Source: Orbilia blumenaviensis (lineage: Eukaryota > Ascomycota > Orbiliomycetes > Orbiliales > Orbiliaceae). From it: a stretch of DNA of 64,000 nucleotides. The DNA lies in NCBI GenBank assembly GCA_036872755.1, contig JAVHNS010000009.1, forward strand, positions 1,116,001-1,180,000, written 5' to 3'. Shown one piece after another: positions 46,338-57,669 of the stretch. The translations under genes were made by a program, and so were the position numbers. The notes beneath the pieces are model-generated. The model was given only the letters and a program-made list of their open reading frames with translations, ran no database searches and was not told the origin of the DNA. Position 1 is the first letter of the stretch, and each line of letters opens with the position of its first letter.

Positions 46338-47830
46338 TTAATGAGGGCCCGAGGCAATTTGCCCCAGCAACTCCTTTATCCCACCGATAACCCCCTCTAT
46401 CTCCTTGCGTAAAACAATTCCTTTTTGCCAATTGAAAACAATGTTCATGTCGCCGCCTTGTGCGGTCACAATACAAATCTGAAAAGCCGCACCATTCGCA
46501 TGGCAGGACTGTGAGAAAAACATGTCGTCAAGAGTAATACTCCCTTTCCCCGCATCCGTTTGTGCCGCTTTGAAAACACCTAGATTCGTAAGCCCGAAGC
46601 TGTTATCGCGGGGTTGGCCAACCCGAGATTTGACCGCAGCGCTATAGTCGTTTGTCCCCATAAGACTCATAATCTCAACATCCTTTCCACCGTTCGCTAT
46701 CACATTGTTTATTTGCGCAGTGTTTTTCTGAGCGACCTGCCACAGGATGGGAAGTTCCGCACTGTTTTGTTGAAATTGCGATTTATGGTATTCAGTCGTA
46801 TACGTGCTTATCCATAACCCCATGATCGAATCATCAATCTGAAGTGACGGGTCAAAGAACCTGCGTAAAGAAACCGCTACGGCGGTGCGAATGCGGTCGC
46901 AAGACACATTCTCAAGTAGTGTTTTTGCCACTATCGCTTGAAGAAGTGCCGTCATAGTTGTACCATATTTTCGACACTGGGAAATAATGCTGCGCACGGA
47001 ATTTGCCGCTACTCTGATATGTCCGAGCTCTGTAGCTATCGGAGATTTGTCGTTATACATTTTGCCTGCCCATTTTTCGCCTTGAAGCGAAGGTGCCGGT
47101 GCGGGAACAGACGATTGTGGCAGTGCTTGCTCCATAGATACGAAAAGCGGCCTTGTTGATGCCGTTGCACGCGTATAGTTGAATGCGGTGTTTGGTCGGT
47201 TACTCTTGCATTCTATATCACCCTCGAAGAGCCGAAAAGCCTCGAGGAGACTCTGGTGGACTGCTAAACCGCTTCTACCGTCACCTATCACATGGTGCCA
47301 AACGAAAGCAATCCGAAAGGAGTCAGAATTTCCCGGCCCTCGTAGCGCAACAGCCCTCCATAGTGGTGTTGTTGAAGTATTTTCAAACCCTCGGTTGTTT
47401 TCGCGGGTAGATAGTGTTCTTAATTTAGTATCTTCGTCCTCCCCGTCGATATCCTCTAACGATTGGAAAGTAACAAGTTGTTCAAGGTTAACTGTCGGAA
47501 GGCGTTGAAAGTAGAGATTCCCGTCGTCCGCCCGAACCACCGTTGTTGCCAGTTCGGGGTGTTTTTGCACCGCATAGCTGAAGGCACGAAAAATCGAATA
47601 GGGCCAGGAATCCAATAATTTAGCCGCATCGGAGTAGCGAGCGATGATTGAAACATTGTGGTGATAACCAAGGTCGTGGAGGGACACTCGGAATTTTTCA
47701 TAGAACCCTGCGGAATCAAATTGCGTCAGCGGGGAAGTTCGTGGAGGAAGAAATCAAGTTAATTATAAGCAGTCATACCAAGAGCCCTTTCTCGCTTCGG
47801 CGTATCGGATGATCCTTCATTTAAATGCAT
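46338..47830 (-). CDS. Alcohol acetyltransferase-like protein (condensation-type fold)
   Basis: Exons 47830-47779 and 47707-46338 (phase 1, 71-nt intron) give 473 residues. The N-terminal ALGFYEKFRVSLHDLGYHHN corresponds to the family start in yeast Atf1-like enzymes. The acyltransferase motif HHVIGDG (HHxxxDG) is at 155-161, and LTNLGVF plus SCHANGAAFQICIVT near the C terminus fit the second half of the fold. Such enzymes transfer acetyl or acyl groups from CoA to alcohols or amines; the acceptor cannot be told. No signal peptide is seen, so it is probably cytosolic or lipid-associated. Confidence 0.82.
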
Positions 47831-49140
47831 TTTTGGTATCTACTACTACTACTTCCCAGTTTATATATATATAAATATATATAAAAAATGGGTAATTCTT
47901 TTTTGCGGCTGTGCGCTGGCTGGGTCGAGTTAGGCTAGTGTTCTCACAAACTCGAACTAGGAATTTCGTCGACGATATATAACTTCCATACCCGTTTGCC
48001 GCCGGATACTAAACACCCCCCCAAACCGGGAATTGGATGCGGCATCAGAAAAACACCTTACACTCCGAGGTCCGAATTCACCCATTGGTGGCTATCGGCA
48101 TACTCAAGGAATAATTTCGAAGATGTTAATCAGTTGTTGTCGGCAGCCTTTACGTAAACTTGGAATCTCCTTCAGCTAGAAATCTCAAGGCATCCAATCC
48201 ATCCAAATGCACGATCCGTTTGTAAAAAAGCGGTGGAGATTCCGTCATGCCCGCCAAAATCTCGAATGTCAAAAAAAAAATATGCATATGCAAAAGGATG
48301 CAGAAGTGGCCAGCCACAGGTTACATTTTTTAAAAAAAAATATGCTGGGACGACAAAAGTATCGTGCATAATCTTGCAACAACCCACACAACTAAGTACT
48401 AAAACAGTCGATTTCCCGGTTTTACCAGGATCTAGGGCTATATCTATATAAACAAGTGGAACAAAAAAAGCTTGAAAAGCAAGCTAACTACCCTGTCACT
48501 AAATAGTGGGTGGAGCAATACAGGCTCCCGTTCCACGAAATCCATGCACATCAGTATCCTGGGCTGGTCTCTTCCCGCTACTTGATACCGATAAGTAAAT
48601 GTTGGCAGAATTTCTATCCCATGGTACTGAAAAAGTGGCACGCCAAGGGCTCAACTATGCCACAAAGGCAACTGGTTAGAAGCGTGTGACACGGAAAAAC
48701 TCGATGGTATATCCGAATATCAGGATACCAATGCGGCACTATGGCTGTGGGGAGGGCCACTTAAACTTCGTGGTAGCCGGTTTACGAAAACAATGCAGTG
48801 GTAATTCATCCTAAGAGTTAACTTGAAATATTCGAGCGAGATATAATCTGCAGCAATAAGGGTTGCATGCAATGATTTGTGACACTGTTCACGATGCTAA
48901 AGAAAGCTGCAAAAATAAAAAGGCTATGTTATAGGCTTGGACCAAGAGCCAAATTAAACAGTGACATTTTTATAGTTGATACTTCAGCCCATGCCAAGGT
49001 AGACACGGCCCAATACATGCCTTTTATATAAACATATTGACACCAAGAATTCAGAGCCGTGGGGGGTATATGTGGCCAGAATATACTAGTCAACTACCGT
49101 ATACCCGTATTGTTAAAGCCGTCTCTTATAGGCCCCCGGG
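47831..49140. other. Intergenic, no gene seen
   Basis: About 1.3 kb of AT-rich DNA with promoter of the acetyltransferase gene on the left (TATATATATAAATATATATA near 47863-47882) and the F-box gene 3' end on the right. Only short unsupported frames. Confidence 0.5.
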
Positions 49141-51397
49141 TCAGGCCCCTCCTTCGCACCTCAGCAATATAGTTCCCGGCGAGATAGGTATACTACTGCT
49201 GCCACTTGAGCTCACCGGGTCGACCTCGGCCCCAGGTGTGACACCATCGAGCCCCTGTATTCTAGCTTTATTCTCGGTTTCCACCTCTTTCGCTAGCCTA
49301 AGTGACCACTCGAACGCAGTACTGCTAACATCCGGATTCTCGCCTCTAAGAAACTTCTCCGCATACTCTTGCACAAGCGCATCCTGGCCCTTAGATAATC
49401 TGTCTAATACTTCATTTTTACCCTTTTCCACAAGGTCCTCTGCTCTAGCACGAGCATTTTCCCAATCGTTTGGGCTTTCCAAGTTCCACCAATTTGCAAG
49501 CATCTGGAGGCACGTCTTTTTGAAGTCCTCCTCGCTCACATCTTCTCCAACCCCCATTTTATATGCATATTCACTTTCTGTGAGTCCAATGCATTTACTC
49601 AGCCTGTCTTTGAACAGCTGTTCAAAATTCGAGCCGAACCTGCCTACAACCTCGAATGGATTCTCCGAGCTCGAGCCCCAGTCATTGGGACATTCCACCA
49701 GCCTCTGTACGCTGTCCCCGATCAGCTCCTTCAGGTCTTCAGCTTCCGTTTCACTACCTATGAAACGAGAAGTGTACCTGCGAAGCATGGGGGATTTATA
49801 GTATCCAAGCCTCAATTCTAGCTTTGTTCGACATGTTTTGATTAGTTCTTGCGCGCGGCCTTTGGCCACTACTTCGTAAAGAGTTCGTTTAAGAGCCTTG
49901 TTCTTTCGAAGTATACATTCTTCCAAGTCAGCAGGTAGATGACCGGGCGCTCCGCTTCCTCTGCCCGTTTCAAACCTTTTCAAACTAGATATCGCCACAT
50001 CTCCTAGAATAAGATCCTCGACCTTTTTGTCATGATCTTCGGGCTCTAAGAAGTCGCTCATGCGATGATATGGCCGACAGTTCGGAACACCGATCTCAAG
50101 GTCCTCAACACCCGGGAAAGGGTACGTGGCAAATCGTCTCCACCAGACGACCGAGAAAGATCCTTTGTATTTCAGTCTCTTGACTGAAGCTGGAGGTGCA
50201 AGAAAGAATGATGGATGAAAAATGAACTCGGAAAGAACTAGGACTTCGAGGAATTTCATATTTGTGACAACAGCCTGGAGATCTTCAAGTTCCATATAAC
50301 ACTCGCCGAGCCTGAACACATTCCTAAAGCAATAATGCGTATCTGTATCCCACGAGAAATACTTGAGATTAAACATTTCGTGAAGAATATCCGCCAGTTC
50401 GACGATTTGGCCGCGGCTATCCTCGTTGTCCGTTTGCCAGCTATCCTGACGGTTCCCCATATACCACCTTTGAAAATTTACCAGGAGGCTGAATTTCGTG
50501 ATTTTGGATAAATCGAAGACGCTGTAGAGGGACCGGACGACTTCGGTTTGGAGATGGATTGTAACCTCGCTTAATGACCTCTCGCGGCAGTACTCTTTCA
50601 GTCCGGGAAACACCCCCACACTTTCTGGATCGCGGTTCCGGCTGATATCTATGACAAAACTCGCTATTAGTTTGATGACTTCCCAAATCCAATGTATATG
50701 TACAAAATAGTTGTCTGCGACACTAGATACCGTGGGGGGGGACGGCAAACTTGGAAGGCGATCTCCAGATTCCACGGTCGATGAATTTAGGTTTTTTTCA
50801 TGATCAACGCGAAGAAATTATAATTTCTCAAAGCCAGCTTGGGGGGTCTTCGAACTGTCACCCTGAAGGTTTACCGGAACCCCGCGCGGTATATATATAT
50901 GTATATATACGTGCACTAACTATATAAGGATATCAAAGCACTTCAAAAACGAATGGTTTGCACAGCATCACACTCCAGACCCACTCACCCTCAGATGAAA
51001 GACACACTTTCACAATCCTCGGCGCCAGCTTCCCACTCTTCAGAAGTTCATTCAAAACTCTAATCAGCTCCTGATCATCTGTGGTCCAAGAACTAAACGG
51101 TGACTTCCCCAGCCCCAGCACCTTCATATACTTAAGCCCATGTTGATACGCATCATCGGTCTTCAGGAACTTTAGGAGACGTTCACGTGTCGTATAACTG
51201 CCTATCTGCCGCCTCTCTTCAATCAGATCTGAGGCAATGTAACCCCTGAATGCCAGAGTGGACCATAATTCGCGGTAACAAGCCGGATAAAAGGATTTGC
51301 AGGTTATGAGGAGGGAGAATATATCACTATATCCAAGGTGTTCGAGGACGAGGTAGAAGATTTCTGGTATTTTAGAAAGACCGAACAGAGATGCCAT
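49141..51397 (-). CDS. F-box protein
   Basis: Exons 51397-50989 and 50762-49141 join in phase 1 to give 676 residues. Residues about 3-45 are an F-box: LSKIPEIFYLVLEHLGYSDI, then LLITCKSFYPACYRELWSTL. The remaining sequence resembles the divergent, leucine-rich substrate region of fungal F-box proteins (LVLSEFIFHP, VEDLEIGVPN), ending in an acidic and Ser-rich tail. F-box proteins bring substrates to SCF ubiquitin ligases through Skp1; the target is unknown. The 226-nt intron (50988-50763) is longer than most here. Unspliced, exon 1 would end in a 155-residue F-box-only product at 50933. The join keeps a sensible sequence (VCLSSEDRLPSLP). The start at 51397 is the first ATG in frame. Confidence 0.72.
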
Positions 51398-52785
51398 GAT
51401 ATCGATACGTGACACTATATGTCAATTTTCCAATCGCGGACTCCAAGCTTGGGAAGAAACATAGAAAAATTTGTCCTTCCAAAAAAGTACTCCAGATTTT
51501 CGAGGTAGGAGGGGTAACTCTCATATTTTCTTATCGGGATTTAATTAGCAATTTTAAGCTCAAAGTGCAACCTGCACTAAGCTATGATGCATGAGTCGAC
51601 ATGCACAGACATGCGACGTTTGACCATTACCAAGGCTTATGAGTCCGTATATCCCAGAACCAACCAATCACGATTGTTGCACATTCTACACCAGATCACT
51701 TTCGCGATCTTTTTACCAAATCTTAATCTTCCAGGTGGAAGACCAGGTTAATTACGATACATCACTAGGAGCTTGTCTCCTCGAAAATTAACGCGAATAC
51801 ATACCCACCACTACGGTCATGTGATAAAATTTAACAAGTGTTGCACGTCGCTACTAGTACTCCAATCGCGGCGAGCCGACAAAAAGACTATCACGGTTAT
51901 CTATGTATTTATTCTTGTGATCATTTCGCTCGAAAAGCCCTACGTCTACGCGCTAAACTATTAGCCTATAGACCGCCTAGCAAGTGGAAGTACTGCTAAT
52001 TTATGAATAACTTTAATTAAGCAGCTGTTTTAAATTCCATTTTTTCTATAAATAGTCTCGAGAAACCAGCCAAAACCCCGTACAGTACTTGTAAGCTGTT
52101 AACCTGCGGGCTGTCAGCTTGTGAGTTAATTAATTACGAATATAATATAATATATATATACATATGCGAATTTCCAACGTTATAGACTTATAGTTTGCCT
52201 ATATGAACTGCAAAGTCTGGAGCGACACTATTCTTAAAGCCGAATAGTAGCCAAAAGAAAGTTTTTAATACCTATACGCATCCTCCTCCTACAAAAAGTC
52301 AAAAAGGGCTTGGAGATTCCGAACTCCTTTAATATACCCAGGTATTCAAAATATATATGTAACACCGATATCTATACTTTGCATATACTACAAGACTAGC
52401 TTTGCGAAATCGTAATAGGCCAGAGGGAGGAGGGAAAAATCCAACATAACCCCGCGTTGCCAACCAAACTCCGCTGACTCAGCCATGCTACCCGAAAGAA
52501 AGAAAAGAAGAAAAAGCAAAAAGCGTGCCTGCGCGAAACCACACCACACACCTTCACAGCAAAAGCTAGAATTCCAGGCACATTGCCAAAGAAAGCTCCA
52601 GTCACACCGAGCATTCAATCCACCATCCATCCATACATCGTATACACACACGTCATACAGCAAGGAACCCCCCACTCTTCCAAAAGGGTCTCCCACTGTC
52701 AATCAACCTCAACCACGACCACGACTACCACTTCCACACCCGGGCCTCCGCCGCCCATACATACATACTCACACATACATACACA
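51398..52785. other. Divergent intergenic region
   Basis: About 1.4 kb between the F-box gene (-) and LSm4 (+), very AT-rich around 52000-52200. The last 250 bp are an AC-rich leader with CATACA repeats leading to the LSm4 start codon. No gene seen. Confidence 0.5.
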
Positions 52786-53443
52786 ATGGTCAGTCCACCT
52801 CACCACCCAGCCCTCTCACCCCCCTCCCCTCCTTTCTCTTCACCCCAACTAAAGCCGAGTTGAATCCTTTTTTTTAAAAAGCTAATATAATGGCACAATA
52901 GCTCCCACTAACCCTCCTAACAACCGTCCAAGGCCACCCCTTACTCGTCGAGCTCAAGAACGGCGAAACCCTCAACGGCCACCTCGTCTCATGCGATACC
53001 TGGATGAACCTTACACTTAAGGAGGTTATTCAGACAAGTCCTGTCCGTTCTCCCCTTTCCTCTCTTCTTATAAAGTCCAAGCTTCTTTTTTTTTTTACTA
53101 ATCTTTTTTTTTTTTTTTTTTGTTATAGGACGGCGAAACATTCCACCGCCTCCCGGAAGCATACGTGCGAGGAAATAATATCAAGTACCTACGTGTTCCC
53201 GATGAGATTATTGATATTGTGAAGGAGCAGCAGGCGCAGGCGGCTGCGAGCGGGGATCACCATCGGTCTGGAGGTGGGGATAGGGGTGGTGGGAATCGGA
53301 GAGGTGGTGGTGGTGGTGGCGGTGGCGGTGGTGGTCCTTCTGGAAGAGGGGAGCATAGAGGTGACCGTGGTGGTGGGAGGGGTAGAGGGGAGTTTAGAGG
53401 GAGAGGTGGTGGTGGGAGGGGTGGTAGGGGAAGAGGGAACTAA
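52786..53443 (+). CDS. LSM4: LSm4, U6 snRNA-associated Sm-like protein
   Basis: The coding exons are the bare ATG (52786-52788), 52902-53042 and 53129-53443, all phase 0, giving 152 residues. The product starts [20 protein letters not shown], has Sm1 ([20 protein letters not shown]) and Sm2 ([19 protein letters not shown]), then a Gly/Arg-rich RGG tail of about 65 residues. LSm4 is a ring subunit of LSm2-8 (nuclear, U6 3' end) and LSm1-7 (cytoplasmic decapping); the RGG tail promotes P-body assembly in other organisms. Both introns start with GTC (GTCAGT, GTCCGT) rather than GTA or GTG. Intron 1 has GCTAAT before a TAG acceptor; intron 2 ends in a long T tract plus TATAG. Confidence 0.93.
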
Positions 53444-54253
53444 AAAAAAGTGCGATGTGGTACATATACGCTGGGTATATAGGTATTCGGAATTCTAAAG
53501 TTTTTCGAAAGGGGGGGGCATGAATGAGATCGGTTGATAGGTGGGGAAAGTGTGATAGGGGCTCTCGGCCGGGTCTGGTCTGTTCTGCTCTAGTTAGCTC
53601 TGCTAGATGGAGGCCGGGTTGCTGCTACTACTGCTTTTACTCTTTTTTTTTTATTTTATCCTTTCTTTTTCTTTTTTTTTTTTTTCTCTGGAGGTCTTTA
53701 TATTGAGACCAGTCTCGATATGCTACGAGCCGCAGACCATATTAATTGGCGTCTGTGAACGAGACCGAACCGCGCAGTCAATTATATACATCAACTGCAG
53801 AAAAATCCCCGTTCCCATCCTACACGTATTTCCCCTCATAAACCAATTTCTCCCATATCGACAGCAATACTCCTCCCTCTCCCCCCCTCTCTCCCTCTTC
53901 CTTCGACCCACTAAACATAAACACAGTAGTACTTCAAAACTTGGATATTTATATCAGGCATATATCGTATGCTCTCTAATGGGATATAACAACATCCAAC
54001 ATCATAAGGTGTATACACCCTTACGTACAGATAACACCCGCACTAGCTTTCTAACTTATACACGAAAGATTCCTTTAGGAAGAAATAAAGAGAAATATAG
54101 ACATGACATATACAGTCCCTTTTAAACTACTATATACTCTTAATGCCAATCGACACTATATAGCGATAATACAAAATAAAAATAAAAATACCATATATAC
54201 ACACCCCCTCATCTCACATCATCTCATATAAATACACCCCCACCCCGCCAACC
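53444..54253. other. Intergenic between convergent genes
   Basis: About 0.8 kb between LSm4 (+) and the PPR gene (-), with long T and pyrimidine runs (53641-53695) and AT-rich DNA. No gene seen. Confidence 0.5.
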
Positions 54254-56659
54254 TCAACTTCTATAATCCAACTCCCCCTTCCCCGCCTGCCCCTCTCCAC
54301 CCTTCGCAGCCTCAGCCGTCGCCGCAGTCGCCGCCAAAACCCCGTCCCAAGCCTTCGCCTCCTCCACATACCCCAACCCCTTCATCTCCTCCACCACCAT
54401 CCCCAACCTTTCATCCCCCACCTCCTCCAACCTCCTCGCGATCCACTCATAAACCACCCCTCTAACCCTCCCTCCTCCAACAACCTCCTTCATCTCCTCC
54501 AAATACACAAACGCATCCTCATAATCCTCCTCCTGATAAAGACTAACCCTCAAAAGCTCCTCATACGTCACAAAATCCGGATTCAACCCCATCTCCTTCA
54601 TCTCCCCCGCCAAAAACATCGCAAGCTCCTTATTCGGCGGCGTGGAACACTCCACACATCCCTTGAATAACAAATTAAACGTCTCAGTATTAGGCGATAC
54701 ATTCAACGCCGCGCATTCAGCGAATACTCCTAATGCTCTTTCCAAATCCTTCAGTTTCACACACGCCGCTAAGACAGCGTTGAAGCCTGCTACTTCAACC
54801 ACATCCTTCTCACTACTCGATGCTACAAAGTCCTTTAGCGTGGCGTATGCTGAATCCACATTTTCGATATTACCGGTACTGGTCAACGCCTCAGTAATCG
54901 CATTTGCAGTGGTGGCGGTATGCGCTATCCCCTGGTTTCGCATTAGCGTTAACGCTCTGAACGCGGGGATAAGTTGACCGGATCGCGCGTATGATGCGCT
55001 TAAGGCGGCGTAGTGGTGTTCTTGGAAGGGGATGTTGCGGAGGGTTAGGATTCGGAAGACTTCGAGTGCTAGGTCTGGGTTGCCGTGGCGGGCGGCGGTG
55101 TTGAGGACTTTGAGGCAGAGGCCGTCGTCGGGGTTTAGGAGTGGGGTTGGAGGGGTTGAGGGGATGCGGGAGGTGGTTGGTGTTGGTGGGGGGGATTGGA
55201 CGACTTTTTTCCAGATGTAGGAGACTCCATCGATCTAGTTTTTCTTATTGTTAGTGCCATTGCTTGATATATATATATATATGCCTTGGAGAGGTATAAT
55301 AGTAGAGAGGGAGGGGGGGGGGAAGAAACGTACGTGATAGTTGCTCGCCGCGATATTCAACAGCTCATACCACGCAATCGGCTGTATCCCGGATCCAGCA
55401 ATAGAACCCCACTCCTTCTGAAATTCCAACATGACCCTCATAGCCTCCTCGACCTCATTAACCCTCCCCAGAGCCTTGATAATCTCCATATAAGTATTAT
55501 AATGCACCTTCTCACCCATCTCCCTCCTCTGATAGAACATCTCCATAGCCCGTTCCAATTGGTTGGTGGTGAGGTAGTGTCTCAGGATATTCTGCTGCCC
55601 GTCCACGTCGGGGATTATTCCGTAGGTACCGGTCATTTCTTTAAGGATCCGTTCCATGGAGATGTAATCCGGTGAACTGGCGAAGATCTTGAGGAGGTTG
55701 TGGTATATCGTCGTGTTTGGGGTGTAACCTTCCTCCTTCAGTTCTTCGAATAATGCCAATGCCGTTTCTTGCATCGAGCAGCCTACGTTCGGGTGCGCGC
55801 ACGCCTGGATGAGACAGCTGTAGGACTCCAATGTTGGGGCGTATCCCTTCGAAGCCATGAATTTGGCATGGGTGAAGACTTCCTTCGGGGTGCCGTAGTT
55901 CGTCAGCTCGAGGAGTTTACGGATCAGTTTGGCGTAGGCGGGGTTTAAGGGGGAGGTTTGGGGGATGTCGCCGTTTATGGCGTCTTTGTGGTCGTCTTCT
56001 GGGAGGGGGAGGTTGTTGTCCCTGAGGAGAAAGGAGGAAGGGGAGGATGGGTCGTTTGGACGGAAGCTGATGAAGGATTGGTTGTTGGAGGTGTCGAATG
56101 AGGAGGATTTGTTGGAGGTTCGGGGGTAGGCGTTGTATCTGCCATTGCTGTTGCTGTTGTTGTAGTTATTATTGTAGTTATTATTGTTATTGAGTCGACG
56201 CTGGGAGGAGGGGGGTCGTCGGAACTGATAGTTGGGATTGGCGTTGGGGTTTTTGGAGGAGAGGAAGGCTAGGGACTCGGACAGGTCGGAGAGGTTGTTG
56301 TTTTTATTGTTACTGCTATTGTTATTGCTATTGCTGTTATTGTTATAGCTGTTTGGATTGGACCGACGGGGGGTACCGGGGCCGGCGGCGGCGGCGGGGT
56401 ATGAGGACTGGGGAGGAGGGGCCCAGCTGGCCTGGTTGCGCAGCTGGCGGGCTGTGTGCACTGTATATTTTATATCATCCCGGTCAGTTAGCCTCTTTCT
56501 ACCTAGTATACCATACTACCAATCTCATTCAATATACAACAGAGTATAATATCATGTAATAAACTATAGAGTATAAAGGAGGGGGGGTTGTATAATACCT
56601 GTCCGGGAGGCGGACCGGGCAGCGGCGACGAGACAGCGGGTGTCCGTGGGTCGCAGCAT
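54254..56659 (-). CDS. Pentatricopeptide repeat protein with Asn-rich N terminus
   Basis: Exons 56659-56599, 56460-55334 and 55234-54254 give 722 residues. The 20-residue first exon (MLRPTDTRCLVAAARSASRT) is basic and amphipathic, fitting a mitochondrial targeting signal. Asn-rich tracts at about 54-77 and 111-130 follow. From about 190 onward, 35-residue PPR-like units recur: TLESYSCLIQACAHPN, TIYHNLLKIFASSPDY, VHYNTYMEIIKALGRV, EVAGFNAVLAACVKLKD, NTETFNLLFKGCVECS, DFVTYEELLRVSLY. PPR proteins bind organellar RNA and control its stability, processing or translation; the target is unknown. Splice junctions are in phase (1, then 0). Without the first intron no ATG would precede the reading frame. 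Confidence 0.8.
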
Positions 56660-56820
56660 TGTCCTTCCTATCCTCTTGTTCTATTCTATTATCGATTGAC
56701 TTTTTTTTCTGGATAGTACTGGTGACTGGTGTTATTATCGTTATAATAATCGCATGTCGGCCGTGTCCGTAGAGCCCCTGTCGTCTGAGGCCGAGAGGGT
56801 ATATGATGGTAGCAATGGTA

Positions 56821-56858
<38 letters not shown>

Positions 56859-56859
56859 T

Positions 56860-56894
<35 letters not shown>

Positions 56895-57669
56895 TGATAG
56901 CAGAGTTTGTCAGCCACACACCGTCCCTCGTTTCTTCGATACTTTGTGTGGCTGGTGAGAAACATGCATCCATCCGTCCTTGGATATTGTGGCGTCTACC
57001 CTCTCTCTTTTCATGATTACCTAATCATCTATGATGACTAAGCAGAACAATGTATCAGCCTCATAAATACACTAGCCACAGATAGATACATGGTGGTACA
57101 GCACACGTGCCTGACGAATAAAGATATGGCTGGGGTGGAAACTGAGACCCAACCACCCCCAATCAGCGACAACAACGGCAACAACACGCCAACACATCAA
57201 CACAATTAATAATAATCCCAGCAATCTTTCTGCGCCCGAAACTGCTTGCATTGCATTAAATGCGCTGGCTGGGACGACCTCTTTCTTTTTTCTATTATCC
57301 GCACACCCTCTTATTACTTACCTTTCATCATCACCACCATCATCACCACCTCCTCTTCCATCTTCCTTTCTTCTTTCTCTCGCCAACCTTCTACTTTTGT
57401 TCTTCTGCTTCTTCCCTCTCATTCCCTCCCTTCCATTCCAATCCCAATCCCAATCCAATCCAATTCAATCCAATTACCAATTGCTTTGTCTTTCTCTCTC
57501 TCTCCCCTTGCTTCGTCTATCTATCCATCCGGACAATCCTGGAATCAACCAGCCAGCCCAGCCAGCATTGGCGAATACGGATACCACAGCAACAGATAAA
57601 ATACACCTCGAAAGAGAGAGTGTTTTGTGTGTGACGATAAAAGGAAAATAAAAAGAAAGAAAAAGAAAG
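56660..57669. promoter_or_regulatory. Shared divergent promoter with microsatellites
   Basis: About 1 kb separates the PPR gene (-) from the coiled-coil gene (+). It contains a (TAG)n run at about 56827-56858, an (AG)15 run at 56863-56892, a CACGTG E-box at 57104-57109 and a pyrimidine-rich leader (57290-57560). Shared control of the two genes is inference from the arrangement. Confidence 0.45.
56827..56892. repeat. (TAG)n and (AG)15 microsatellites
   Basis: About ten TAG units followed by 15 AG units in the divergent promoter, close to the PPR gene's 5' end. Confidence 0.9.

Noticed and set aside
50933..51397. F-box region as an independent short gene
   Set aside because: A phase-1 intron joins it to the downstream frame, which has no ATG of its own at the proper place.
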